64,000 nucleotides of DNA from Vanilla planifolia (GCA_023846275.1 CM043875.1:27863333-27927332), one strand, 5' to 3'; shown: positions 12,748 through 25,560, counted from the stretch's first letter. Notes: generated by a model from the letters alone, not told the origin. Numbers and translations: made by a program.

Positions 12748-15552
12748 GCATTAGAAACCTCCTATCTTTATCCTATTAGTTTTATAATTGTTGTGAGAAC
12801 TCTAAAAGAATCCCAAAAGAATAATCAAGGGAGGAAAGAAATTCTTAAGAAAAAGAGGAGCTCAAGAGAGGGTTTGGAGCATAGTGGGAGTATCTTAGCA
12901 AAAGAAAAGAAGAGAAGGGGAAAGAATAAGAGCTATAGTTGAATAGTAATAAGAGAAAGAGTGACTTAAAAAAATATCATGAAGAGGTATGTTTAGATTT
13001 GATATTGATTTTTTAAGCACCGCTTGAGTAGAATTTTTAATGCCTAGAGGACCATATGAGACTATGGTGCAATTCTTTTAAAAATGGGGTAAAATTTTAG
13101 TGAGAAATGAATGTGTATCAACTCAAAGAATTGCAATCTTGGAGTTAGCATGCACAATGTTGGAATGCAACATATTGTACATTAGATATAAAAGAGAAAA
13201 TTTAGTCTCCCCAAGAGGAATGTACAATACGTGAATGTTCCATATACGATACATCTAGTTAAGCAAAATAGACAACAAGATTATTGAGAAAATCATATAG
13301 TATATAAATATTATTTTACACTATGCTTTAAAGTTAAAAGATAAGATGCTATAGAGAGGGATAATGATTCAATTGGCTGAAACCTATTTTCTCAAAGCTA
13401 ATGAACAATGCATTATAAATAATGTATATAATATTAAGTTTAGCTTTAAAGTATGAGAGACGAATCGAACGATATATCAGATAGAGAAAATTTTTTTTAC
13501 ATACAATACAGTCTACTCAATGTATGATCATTCAAGAAAAATGAGTAGAATGTGGTAGGATATAGAAATAATAAAGAAAATTAAAGAATAATTTGGTATT
13601 AATTAAATGCATCTAATTTATCAAGCATGTATAAAAAAGAAAAATATTAAAATAGAGCAATTTGTAAAAAATTTAGATAGATAAATCTGTATTAGTAATA
13701 TCATAAAAAAAATTAAAAAAAGGAAAGAAGCTTTAACATGTGTATTTTGTGTGACATCATGATTATATAACATAAAACAAATGATAAGATCTATTTTACT
13801 CTTATATATAAGTAGTAAATTAGATCATGAATAAATAGAAAAAGAAAAATAATCGTAATAGTAAATTGGGCGATGAATGGAAAAGAAAAACAAAACCAAT
13901 ACTATCAATAATCTAGGTCATGAATAAAAAAAAGAAAATGACACAAATAGTAAGGCATAGATGAAAGAAAAAGAAAAAAATATAACACTAATAATATATA
14001 AGACTACAATGATAAAAAAAAAAATATAGTATAATAGTATTAAAGAAAAATAAGACTTTGATAAAAAAAATAAAAATGTGAAAAAAAATGAAATAAAAGA
14101 AATAAAAAAAAGAAGAAAAAAAGAAAGAAAAAAATAAAGCAAGTAAATATCAATAGAGATGAAAGCAAGATAATTATGTATCCATATACATATGATTAAA
14201 TAAAAAAATGATCACAAATAGAAATATCTATTACTAAACTCTATCTTTTCTAATAAGGTATTAATAAAACGAGTCCAATATGCTATTAATGTCAGGAACT
14301 ATTTATTACAAATTATTTTGTAGATATTACTTTGTTAATTATATTTTAATGCTAGTTTTTATTATTTTGATTTATTTGTCAAGCAAAGTGTTCATTATTA
14401 TTTTGCTTGCATTATAGGGATGCAACTAGTGTATAGAAAGGGATAGGTCACAACAACAATAGAGATTAGTAGATACCTATTATGAAATATGAAAAAGTGT
14501 GTATATCTACAAGTTCATGAACGAAGAGTTAATAGTTATCTTATGTACTAATTAAATTTTAAGTTTTTGGTTATATAAAGATTATGTGTTATATGTTAGC
14601 TTATAAAGAAAATAAATGAGAATTATAAATAATATCATTAGTATTTTAATTATAATAAAATTAGTGATTAAAAAAGACAAGACATAACAATGAGTATTTT
14701 ATTTTGAAAATTTTGCCATTTTAGCTCAAAGAGAAGGAGGCATTGTAGCAAGCAAAAAAAGAAGGAAAGGTAAGCTGCAGCTGATTATAGAAGTGAAACA
14801 CAAGAGAAGTGAAGCTACAGCAAAGTAGCAAACCAGGAGAGCTGGAAGTAGTGCCCAAGGGAAGCTTATTAGAAACTTGAAATGAAGCTTGAATTCGATC
14901 AAATATTTGTTGCAGGGATGAGGAAACATAGTAATGAACTTTTGCACGATTGTTTTGGCTCAAAAAATGCTCAAAAAATTCACCAAAGCATGCTTAAGAA
15001 CTGGAAATGATAGATTGTGTTAAAGCTTTAAAGTTTGGGTATGTTATCCAATCGTTTTGATTTGATTTCTTTTTCCAGGTGATTGATTGAAATGGGTTTT
15101 GAATCAAATTAGAAACAAAAGGCAAGAAGGTATAATACATTGGCTTTGCATGGAGCACGAATGACCAGGCAAACTATATATGTAAACCAGCTGAATGATA
15201 CGTTGAATAGGTTGGATTACAGCATGGATAGCTCACATGCAATTGTCTGAGGGTTAACGTACAGTACATGTAAAATTTAATAAGCGAGATTTTGATAGCA
15301 TAAAGTGATCAAATTATGATGATTTGCGTGTGATTCTATTGATATAGGAAATCAAAATGAAAAGAAGAATGAGATCTAAATAGTTTTCAAAAATTTAAAA
15401 ATATGAATTTAAATTAATTATAATATAAACATTATTTAGTTGAGTGTTTTTATTATCACATTATTTACTTGGAAGTTATAAGAATATATTATTTTTTAGA
15501 ATATCTTTTATTTTCTTTTAATAAGGCTTGTATTGAATTCTTTTTGAGTTCT

Positions 15553-15585
15553 CTTACTAATGAACACTATCTGTTCATTAGTAAG
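15553..15585. repeat. Perfect 14-bp hairpin 3' of the Utp12 gene
   Basis: The arms CTTACTAATGAACA (15553-15566) and TGTTCATTAGTAAG (15572-15585) are exact reverse complements around a 5-base loop, CTATC. On the minus strand the hairpin starts about 330 bases after the stop codon of the Utp12-domain gene. It could fall in or just after that gene's 3' UTR. Chance formation in AT-rich DNA is possible, but 14 of 14 paired bases with a 5-base loop is unusual. Confidence 0.8.
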
Positions 15586-15912
15586 CATTTCATGATAATT
15601 AACCAGCCAAATAAATTTCTAATTACAAGGTCAATATTAAAGTAATTTAAATTCACAAAACATACACTACTTGTAAATTCCTAAGCAAGAAATGTAATCA
15701 CTTACATTGTAAACATAAATGATCTACCAATAAAAACGTATGGTGAATGATTTGCAATAAATCAATGTACTGGTCTAAGGAAAGAATCCATATACTCTTC
15801 CTAGCTTCTCAAGAGCAGGTTTCATTTGATGGGTTATGTTCTCTTCTCTTCTATTTGGCCACACATCGTCAAGTAAACATGGATCATTACCTGTTTACCT
15901 TCCTCCTCGCGT

Positions 15913-16477
15913 TCAATCACTCATCTCATCACTTCCATCCAAGTTATGTGCCGAGTTGATCACCGCCCCAAGTTTGCCATCCTTGTCGCTTTCCATGTCA
16001 TTGTCAGACTCTTCTTCTTCTTTTTCTTCCTCGCTGTCCCTGTCCTCGAAGACCACCACCGGAACAGGAGTGTCCACCTCGTTTTCAGTCATCTATCATG
16101 AGGAAGTGCATTAGACAACTGAAGATGCAGAGATTGATACGAATTGCTTCGTAAAGAAGAACGTAAACTCACCTCACCAAAAAGACAATCCAGGCATGTA
16201 GAAAGCAGAAGAGCAGACCTAAACGTTGAAGTCCTCGTTTCAATAAGCTGGAGAATGGTAAAGGCTCAGAATTCATGTAAAGCTTAAGCAAAGAACATGA
16301 TCAGATAGCGTTGTCTTTAAATTAATGAGTGGAGGAATTAATAAGTAAAAACTAGTGCAACCCTTTTCAAAGACAGAACAAATTCATTAAAAGGAAGCGG
16401 TTAGATGATGTTATGTAGTCCACAAACGACAACCATTTCCATGGAAATTATGTTGCAAAGTGGGAAAAATTTTTAAC

Positions 16478-16574
<97 letters not shown>

Positions 16575-19500
16575 TGAAATTACACTGCATTCTGACCTAT
16601 ATATATTTCTCAGTAGTTACTTAGGTAATATGGAGTAAAAAATCCTATAACAAGTTTAGATACCATACAACATATCTGATAGAATTCTCCATGTGAGACT
16701 CGATGATGTTTATGTGCAAAAAATCATTATTTTTAAGAACTTCAAAATGCATATCCTTCACATAACATAGAAAATGGTATGACATGATCAGTTTATGATG
16801 AAATCGAAGGAAGATGGAACATATAGCCGTTTTAATTGCTTTGATCATGCATTTTGAGCATGGGATAGAGAGCCAAGCAATACTCTACTAATTTCTAAAC
16901 AATCACGTCAAGGTGCAGAAAAGCTTGAATTTGAATAAACAATCATATCAAGCTGATTGAAACTATGTTTGGTACAACCATTGCTATATATTAAGTTGAT
17001 TATTAAAAAGTATATTTAAAAAATATTATCATTAAGTTCAATAAAAGAATTATTTTAGAATGATAAAATTATCATTTGCTTTCATATCAACTTTTCTTTT
17101 ATGGATTGAAAAAATGAATTTTGAAACATTGTTGGACAAACACCAAATTATATTTCGGAAAACATGCAAAAATTTTTGAAAACGGCATACCAAATAAAAC
17201 ATGAATCTTCTACAAGTAATATCTAATCTTTCATTACTAGCAAGTATATAAGAACTTTCTTTGTAACTTCCAAATAATCCAATTTTAGATTACTTTAGTA
17301 TGAGCTTACACTCTAACAACAAAACCGAAGCCTAGCATTGTGCAAATCTGAGCAATTGCTCTTGTCCAAGGAAAATTCTTCATTTGTTCTTGCCCAATTG
17401 CTTTGGACATTGCTTATGTTTTAATATATTCCCACTTGAAGTTGTTAATACCCCATAATGGGCTTCATCGTTCTTATATATCTATAGATTTGAATTAATG
17501 CAATATATTTTGAAAACCAAAACAATCTTTCTGGAAGAGAGGAATTCCTTTCATCAGAGAAAGTGCAAAGGTCATCCCAATCTTTGTGACCACGCACAAC
17601 TGTTGAGGTTTATTCTGATTGGTTTACTTTGACTATGAGATTCCAGCCAGCGATAAGAAACATGAAGCATTACATGCCAATCACAAAAAATATGGGACTG
17701 TGCTAGGAAGTAGGGCACTAATCTTCGTTGAACTTGAGAACTTTTGATGAATCTTGCTTTATCTACCTAAATTTGGATTTTTGCCAACATTGGGTGATTC
17801 ACAAACCTTGCTCAAAAGAATTAATATAGCCAACCTTGCCCCAACTAGTGTTAGTCGAAGGCCTGCGATCTGGTTCAACAAAGACAATACTTTGGAAGCC
17901 CCATCCAAAGATAGGACTTGTTTGTCTCAATGAGGGACTGACAACTAAGGCAAGATGCTATAACTAAGAACTAATGCCAAAGGTGCAAACAACAAAAGCA
18001 CTTAATTGGAATGACAAGGTTCAAGAACCAAAGCTAAAGGTTTAGGATGGAGTCCTGGTAGAGGTGAACAAACTCATGATACTAAGGTTTAAGGCAACAC
18101 AAGATGAGGCCAGCTGGTTGAGAGATTGTTAGAGGGGAGCAAACCCAAAGAGCAAAGATTGCTTTAAAAGACAAGAGGAAGATTTTCTTAAGCCTCGAAG
18201 AAGAAGAAGCCACCTCTTAGTTGAAACGACAAGACAAATGAATATCTTCAAGAATGCCACTAAAAACAAATTGTTGGTTGTTATCAAATACGCCATGTTC
18301 TTCCTTTCTGCCATGTGGCATAAATTGAAAGATAGAAATTGTGATCTAACAAGAGTAAATCAATACTTAGTATTATCAACAATCCAAGACAGCATATGAT
18401 GCAATGAAACACGTGAGAATTAATTGAAGTCTATAGACAAAAAATTACTGAGATTAATTTATCCTATGTTCCAACAACTCATGTTCTTACTAAATTTATG
18501 CGAAGTCCAATATTCAATTCCATCATCTACAAAAGATAGACATCTAATTGCTAGCTTAAAGTATCCCAAAATTTATGAGCTTGCTATCACTCAAATTTAA
18601 GAATTAGTTATTACTTACATTAATATTCTAAATTGTAGTGATTTCTTGTTATTTCATGTATTGATAACCATTGAATTCATTCAAGAATTCAGAGTTTTAC
18701 CTAATTGAAACAAATTTGATGGTTTATGATGATTGCATTTTTCTCATATTTCTCACCTAAAAAGCAATTCTCATTCAATTTATGAACATTTTTATCATCA
18801 ATCCATAGGTGGAATGTTACAAAAATGTACAACATAAGTACAGTTTAGCATAGCTTAGCTATTATATTTGTTTATATATATATATATATAAATGTAGCAC
18901 ATGCACCTAAAATATCCAAAACCAAATTCAAAATACAGTTATGAAATATAAGGCATGCTGACTTTTTTAGAACACTACTATATGCATTGACTGATAGCAT
19001 TTAATTTTACATTAAACATCAATTTCTGTTGCACATTACCACTTCTATATTTCATGTACAAGCTCATAAAAAAATGCTTACAAAAACTCATTTTCATTCT
19101 TCATTATTTCAGTAATTAAATTTATTAATAATAGTTTTTGCTGCTTATATTTAGCTGTAACAAAATTCTTTTTAAATATATGAACGAAATTTTCGAATCT
19201 TGAAATTTTATTTTAATTTATTTCGTAAACTTGAATTCAACTGTGCATTAATATCCATAAGAATGGAAAGTTACAACAACATACAGTTCTTGCTATAACT
19301 TGAGAAGTAGGGGCTTACAACTTTTAAAAGAATCAACCTGAAGCAGCATCATAATGACAACAAGTTGAATACAATAAAAGCTAAAAAATAAAAAATAAAT
19401 GTAATACAACATTGAAGCTAACCTGGTACAGAGAGTTCAGAAGAAGCAAGGATGATTCTTGTGATGCTATGCTACTAGCATGCTGACTAAGAAGACTTCT

Positions 19501-22500
19501 AAGCCACGGCAGTGCACATGCCAGAATTGTACCTCTAAAACGAAAAAACTGTGTTAGTCAAACTTTGTGAGAATAGAAAAAATGCCTCCAACCATACATT
19601 ATTAAGTTATAGTCCATAATTCCCTCATTGATAACTAAAAAAAAATAGGAGCATAGCAAAATAATATTCAAAGAAAAAGTTATGTAGAAGGATATTCAGA
19701 CAACAATGACTTCACAATTTTATTTCAACTAGAGCAGCTAAATTATAACAATATCGAGAAATTAAATAGAAATTTGAGAACGCATTTCAAGAAGGGAATG
19801 GTTACAATGTACTACAAAAGAAACTTGACCCATCCATTTATTTGGAGTCCATAATTCAGCAATAAGCTTTCTTGTAACTGCATTTTTGGCCAACAAGCCA
19901 TATTAACAGGGTGTCAGAACTTGTCACTTTTATGAAATAAAGAGAGGAGGGGATGGCGTAGTAAACAAGCCAATCTGAACATGCTTTGAAAGCCAAGAAG
20001 GAAACAAAGCATGGCCTTTGGAGGATTTTCTTTGTAATTAATGCCCAACAAAAGGTCAAGGGACAAGCATTTTTCTAAATTGATGAACTACAAATACCTG
20101 GCCCAATGTAAGATTACATAAAAGAATGTAGACATTGCAGATTCTCTAGCAGTGCGGTTTGGCAAGGTATTGAAAGAAAGGTAAGCCAGAAATAGCTAGA
20201 TACTGTGCAAATGAGTGAAAGTCAAACCTTCATTATCATTAATTAAAGAAACCAAAATTTGCACCCAAACTGAAACTTTAAGATTTTGTGCGCAAGGAGC
20301 TTCATTGTGACATGTCATAATTTGCCAGCCTTTGACTTTGAACAACTTTCTAGAAGCTGAAAAAATTTTGGTTTTACATTTTGTATGTAGGTCAGTCCAA
20401 AATTGGTTACCCAAAACCCAAGAATGGGTAATGGTTTTGGAAATGTCTGATGCAGCATTCCAGCAAAACTTATGAAGCCAGTTTAAATGTGCCAAAAATT
20501 TCATTATATGAAACGAAAAAAGTACTTCCGGTGATATGCTAAAAATAAAAATTGAAGGCAGTAAGAGTTCAGACACTATATATCTTTTTTAATTAAGACA
20601 ATGCACTGACTACAAAGAAGAGCTTTTTTCAAGAAAAATCATGGATTTTGCTATTCGCATCTAAACTAGGTTGAACTTCTCTGTTAAGGAATGTAAATAA
20701 AGTGCGCTGTGCTGCTTTAGATTATGAGATATTTAATGAAAGCAAAAATATAAGTAGTTCTGTTAACATAATAGGAAAAAAATACAAGATCATCTCCCAA
20801 AATATTAAATGCAAGCAACCATCACCTCTTTAAGAAATGAATAAACAATGATTAAATTTTACCTTAATTTAACCAACCATCACCTCTTTAATAAATGAAT
20901 AAACAATGATGACTTTTACCTTAATTCAATCATAGACAAAAGCGATTTTAAAAGCTTGACAGCATCAGATGGATTCAGAAGCGCAGTTGATTTTGTGATA
21001 ACCTGCAAGAAAAAATCATTTTTGGATAGCGAATTCATACGCATTGTAATTGTTGCAAAGGAAGCATCACTCATAGATATTACTAAAGGAATATTATAAT
21101 TACTTTAATCTGTGGCATTGCTAAAACAACTTTGTACTCAACAGTTGATGATCATCAACAGGTCATTATCCACTAGTGTTTCTTATTTTGTTATCACTAA
21201 AGGTCCTTATGACATAGAATAGACTAAAATTCCCAAATTCACTAAATAACTGTGATTTAGAATATAAAATAAACAAAAAACGCATAGCAAAGGACTGACC
21301 TATTTCCTTAGGCCTAGGAAATTATCAAATTCTAGAATGCAGGAAAAACGAATGAGCTCAACCGACATTAAAAAGTTAACCAAGTTTTAAGCACATGGTA
21401 TCTGTCACTAACTGGATTAGCAAAATAAAATGTGCCAAAGTCATATTTCTTTCCAGGACAGGATAAAAAGTATCAGTATGTTAACTACTTTGTCTCAAAA
21501 CAGCACGATGGTTTTCTCCTAAAAAATGCATCAATCAAATTGGAAAACTCTACCATATTGACCTCAAATTTTCCCTACAATCAGCAGCCCTTAACATTTT
21601 CTACACTAAGCCTTCTCCCTGCCATTCACTAAAAAACCATTGAACCCAAAAGCCTTGAAATCCAAGGCAGTCTAGCATTCCTACTGTTCTTTTCAATCAT
21701 CTCTCATGGAAATTCTACATTGATTCTTCTTCCAAAGTAATAGAATTTTTTCCCTACATTCCCAGTATGACTTCCATTTTTCCATATCAACATGAGGGTA
21801 GCCAGCTTAAGCAGCGGTTGCTATCGATCACTTTACCTTTGTGTGACATCAGTAAACATTCTATGTTGTACTTGATAGCAGATGAAGTGGAATAACACCT
21901 TAGAGGGTTTAATTTCAATTTCTTAAATAGATACCAAAGTAAGGTGGCACGTTCAAATTTGAGGATGACACTTAATTTGAATAAGAAAATCCTCCAAACT
22001 AAATGAATGATCTCAAGTTAGTTCTACAGAAACAAGCAAAACAATGAGTTATTATCAGCATCCTCATGCTTTTGCTCATCAATCTAATATGCATATTTTC
22101 AGTTTCAGATACATAAGCTAATGATATCGAAGCATCCAGTTCTGTTAAAATAAGCTTTGAATCATAATTTTTTGTCTGGAAAATTTATGAGTGTTTCTCT
22201 CTAGCTGCCCAAGTAAATGGTTGAATTTTGAGCCATTTATGATCACCCTAGACCATCTAGGTTCACTTTTCAAGATGAAAAAAATGACTGTTATTGACAG
22301 ATATCTATGTTCCACCTTTTATGCATTTTTTGTGTGGTTACGTGTGACTCTTACAAATGTACTCATCTTATATTATTTTGGTTAATGATATAGCATCCAT
22401 TATTATTATAAACAAACATTTGCAATATTTAGTTTATAAGGAAAATAGAACTAATACCCTATTTGAGAGATGCTGCTTCAACTGAATAAATTAAGCCAAT

Positions 22501-24455
22501 TGTAATCGCAACCAAACCATTACCGTAATTACATCACAGCATATATATCTATCCACCTTTTTGTGCACGTATCTTCAATGCAGCACCAAATGCACTTGAG
22601 CATTTAGAGTTTTCTGCAAGTGCCATCATAGCACCAACACTATTGTGAAACAAAACACAGCCAAATCAATAAAAAACACTTGACAAAATTCCCATAAATA
22701 CCTGTGAAGTCCTCTTTCTTTCCACAGAGGGTACCATTATTGTTTGGTCACATTCTCACATTCCAATTTGGTTTACATTAGTGGAGTGTATTTAGTTTGA
22801 ATCGTAATTTGAATTACACCTTCTAATGAAATATTTTACAGATGTTTGTTTGAATAATTATTATATTTGAATTTTAATTTATCTTTTGTAGTTAGATCTT
22901 TTACTATTCTGTTGGTATATTTTCTCCTTTATATATATAAGAACATTATTTTGTCAGGGCTACTGCTAGCTCAAGGACATTCTAGAAATCTGTTACCATC
23001 ATCCTAATTGGTAAAGTTACTACTGTAGACAATATTTACATCAACAAGAGAGCTTCTGAACTAGTCTACTCTATGCATCCTCAAAGCAACCTTGAGATCA
23101 AGTTTTTGATAGAGGGATCAATGAGAAGACAAATAAATGACTAGAAACACCGAGTAGAAACGAAGAACATGAGATCAAAATTTGGAAGAAGAGCTCAGAT
23201 CTTCATTTATTTGTTGGTTTGACCATATCTCTCCAAGACACCCTCCCAAAAAATGTATATGCCTTGAAAAACACTTATATTAAACTTTCTACTCTAAAGA
23301 CAGCATATTAGGAGCACAACTCAGATTTTAGAAATTTGAGAACCAGGTTGGAAGCCTTTGATCTTGTATGGACGTATCAAACTTTTGTCCCAAATTGCTT
23401 TCCAATAAGAGACAAACAAATCCTTATTACCTTCACCTATAAGTTGGCAAGGAATTATGCATTGTACATGAAAACACTTGCATATTTGCTCACAATCACT
23501 ACGCATCTCTACAGGCAATAAAAAATAATATGCCAACCATCTTTTATTTTGTTTGTCTTTGAACCATATCATGCTGAGAAAGGCATTGCATTGATACCAT
23601 TTTCTCACTAAATAGTCATAAGTGTCAAGGAAGTTTTCTCTTCGTTCAAAAATAAAACCATGGCTTTGTAAGATGCCTTGACATCATGTAAACAAGACCT
23701 AACTTTCCCTCCTTTATTATCTAGGATAAGGCAATCCTTACCCTTCAAACTAAAGTAGGCAACAAGCTGAGCATTGTCCAGCAAATCTACTTCTATGCAA
23801 CACCTTGAGAAAAATCCTACCGACTTTAAAATTGAGGCATGCACTCTCCATAGCAAAAACTAAAGTGATAACATGAGAGAAAGTTAAAGACCTTTTCATC
23901 ATTTGTATATAAACAATTCAGCAGCAATGCATGGTCTTCAGCACGAAGGGCTTGCTTCAACATAACATGCACAGAATCAGCACTTGGGATGCTTGTAGTT
24001 GGCTGTGTCTCCTCCAGAGCGGTTCCCTTGGTTTCCCCATCATTGTTCAATTCCAGACCCGCAAGCTTCTCAGCTATGGTGGGCTCATTAAAATCAAGCT
24101 CAGAGACCAAATCTTGCATCTTCCCTACAAAATATCCAGCATGAACACACGTTGAATCAGAAAAAAAAAATGCAAAACAGTAGAAAAGTTTATTGGGGTA
24201 ACACAGAGGCATATAACCAACAGGAGCAAATGCTAGAAGCATATGCATTTTGAGTTTCAGACAACTATCAAAACGTAGTCAAATGTGAAATTCTTAACAA
24301 CTAGAAAGTTCGCTGATTAGGAGGTAAGATTAAGTTTCCGCCATACCTGCAACAGTGAAATGTTTCCCTTGTGAGGAATCATCTAAATCTGATTTTGCTC
24401 GTTTCTTTGATTTCTTTTTGTGGCTTGAAGAACCTTTAACTTCTGAATCTGTCAT
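15913..24455 (-). CDS. Utp12-domain protein, SSU processome component (six exons)
   Basis: Exons (minus strand): 24347-24455, 23892-24124, 20920-21002, 19423-19534, 16173-16247 and 15913-16092. Every junction has GT donor and AG acceptor, the phases fit, and the 792 bases give 263 residues plus TGA. The N-terminus (residues 1-30) is Lys/Ser-rich (HKKKSKKRAK), like a nucleolar localisation segment. Residues about 50-60 hold the NEPTIAEKLAGL motif. Residues about 77-202 form the helical Utp12 domain, with PSADSVHVMLKQAL, LLNPSDAVKLLKSLLSM, LACALPWLRSLLSQHA and LLNSLYQLIETR. The C-terminus is acidic (Glu/Asp/Ser). The family belongs to U3 snoRNP/SSU processome proteins such as Utp5/WDR43 and acts in nucleolar pre-18S rRNA processing. 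No WD40 exons were found upstream, and the short form looks complete. The ATG at 24455 is chosen because it follows an AG acceptor by 8 bases and starts the basic segment; a longer N-terminus through a 34-base upstream exon is possible. Confidence 0.88.
16482..16572. repeat. (AT)n microsatellite in intron 4
   Basis: About 45 uninterrupted AT dinucleotides, only about 235 bp upstream of the exon 5 acceptor in the direction of transcription. In the pre-mRNA it could fold into a long AU hairpin near that splice site. Confidence 0.95.
16968..17150. mobile_element. Probable small MITE in intron 4
   Basis: The left part reads TGTTTGGTACAACCATTG. The right part, read on the other strand, gives GTGTTTGTCCAACAATG, so the two are imperfect terminal inverted repeats about 150 bp apart around an AT-rich core. 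The GTGTTTGGT-like start is typical of plant hAT- or Harbinger-type MITEs. I did not find a clean target duplication, so the borders are approximate. Confidence 0.35.
19535..20919 (-). other. Intron 3 of the Utp12-domain gene (1,385 bp)
   Basis: Lies between exon 3 (donor GTAAAA) and exon 4 (acceptor TTTTAG). Near its 5' end two similar segments, ACCATCACCTCTTTAAGAAA and the ACCATCACCTCTTTAATAAA copy about 60 bp away, form a short tandem duplication (about 20817-20912). A 126-codon frame at 20196-20576 opens with GTG and has no known domain, so I do not call it a gene. Confidence 0.75.
20817..20912. repeat. Short tandem duplication, about 60-bp spacing
   Basis: The run CCATCACCTCTTTAAGAAAT followed by GAATAAACAATGAT occurs at about 20819 and again, with one or two changes, at about 20878. 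It is a local two-copy duplication next to the donor of exon 3. Confidence 0.7.
21003..23891 (-). other. Intron 2 of the Utp12-domain gene (2,889 bp)
   Basis: Lies between exon 2 (donor GTCTTT) and exon 3 (acceptor TTGCAG). It carries a broken same-strand ORF at 23321-23856 (separate entry). A stretch at about 22730-22960 has GTTTGGT-type words suggesting an old MITE, without clear ends. Confidence 0.75.
23321..23856 (-). pseudogene. Broken ORF of unknown origin inside intron 2
   Basis: An ATG-started frame of 82 codons (23608-23856) meets a second frame (23321-23608) in another phase. Just before the first frame's stop, the second frame already reads sensibly (LDTYDYLVRKWYQC), so a single indel near 23640 may have split one frame of about 175 codons. 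Composition is more protein-like than other short frames here, with Cys, Trp and charged residues (for example KGGKVRSCLHDVKAS and IWFKDKQNKRWLAYYF). I do not recognise the family. It could be a captured gene fragment, a transposon remnant or chance. Confidence 0.3.
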
Positions 24456-24960
24456 CCTTGTTTCTGATGGTACGGAAAAGAAAAAGAATACATAACACAC
24501 TATATAATTAAGAGATGTTTAGAAACATGAATTTATTGAACTCTAGCCCAAAGAAAATGGAAGAGAAAACATAAAGGTTCAAAGATGACACTGTTTGACA
24601 TTGCTTGAGCCAATTCAAGTAAACCAACAGCTGGCATAAAAAATCTAAGAGGAAATTGCATATAAAAGGTCTAATTAAGTTCAACCTACATTGCACAAGT
24701 CTAAAGCAAAATCTTAGTACTGCAGCAGCATATATAAAAATATGCAATTTTCACATAGGATAAACTACCGAAGGCAAGAAATCTAATCTTCATTTACTCC
24801 AAAAGCAAATAGCATATCAATAAAACTAAAACTAACATAGTCTCAAACTAAAAAAATACATCAAAACAATCCCACAGAAGTGAGATAAAAACCAAAAATA
24901 ACAAAAAAAAAAACATAATACCTGCATCCAATAGAAATGTTGCTATATGCTGAAGCTAAA
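24456..24960 (-). other. Leader region of the Utp12-domain gene with possible micro-exon
   Basis: Eight bases before the start codon lies a splice acceptor, CCGTACCATCAG (exon side AAACAAGG then ATG), so the leader is probably spliced. A candidate 34-base exon is at 24922-24955, with acceptor TTTTTTAG and donor GTATTATG. It joins without a stop and would add the in-frame residues LQHIATFLLDAE. This may be 5' UTR, extra coding sequence or coincidence. Confidence 0.4.
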
Positions 24961-25139
24961 AAACATAAATGTAAAAACCACATAATACGCATGCTCTATA
25001 TAATAGACAACCAACATACATCTCATATTAGTAATCATCTAGTTGACTAACTCATAGTTCACCCTATTTCAGATGGGAGGGTGTTCCCACCTTAAATTGG
25101 CAAACTTGTCACTATTTGCATTGAATCCAAATGAAGTAC

Positions 25140-25560
25140 AATAATGTACGAAAATAGTGTGCAATAAAAAAATTGATGACTGTATGAGAATTTTTACATA
25201 CGAGAAAGTTCATAACAATATATGAGAATTAATATGAAAATAGATAAGGGAGTATTAAAACTTGGTATAATCATATGAAATTTTACATTATTGTATCAAA
25301 TTTGATATTATTGTATAAAAATATGCAATAAACAAAATTAGTGCTTAAGAGAATTGATACAAGAACATAAAATCCGATATGAATGTATTAAAATAGGCAT
25401 TGCTATATGGAACTCCATAAGTTTGTATTAGTATATCCTTGTAAAAAATGCTAATGTACCAAAATTGGTACAAACATATGAAAATCGATGCCAACTTATT
25501 AAAAATAGTACCACTGTATGAAACTTCCACGTCCATATCAAAATATATTGATAAAAGTAT
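25140..25560. repeat. Decayed 20-bp minisatellite
   Basis: Copies of a unit like ATTGTATAAAAATATGCAAT follow each other every 20-21 bases, for example starting at 25269, 25290, 25310, 25361, 25382, 25402, 25422, 25453, 25472 and 25493. Copies share a (T/A)GTAT core and a central AAAAT but are strongly diverged, so the array is old. It sits 0.2-0.6 kb upstream of the candidate leader exon of the Utp12-domain gene. Confidence 0.7.

Larger units (their letters stand above)
16248..19422 (-). other. Intron 4 of the Utp12-domain gene (3,175 bp)
   Basis: Lies between exon 4 (donor GTTAGC) and exon 5 (acceptor CTCCAG). It contains a 90-bp AT tract at 16482-16572, a probable MITE at about 16968-17150 and a short AT run near 18869-18888. 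The remaining sequence shows no coding frame, and the small ORFs at 16645-16848 and 18129-18314 have no domain. Confidence 0.8.

Noticed and set aside
13918..14142. 74-codon Phe-rich minus-strand frame
   Set aside because: Simply the complement of an A-rich stretch.
15836..16114. Ser-rich 92-codon plus-strand frame
   Set aside because: It is the complement of the acidic last exon of the minus-strand Utp12 gene.
20196..20576. 126-codon minus-strand frame in intron 3
   Set aside because: It opens with GTG rather than ATG, has no recognisable domain and lies between two well-supported exons.
23826..24248. 140-codon minus-strand frame read as one exon
   Set aside because: Its middle is the real exon 2 (23892-24124). 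The ends run into introns, as shown by the AG acceptor at 24125-24126 and the GT donor at 23890-23891.
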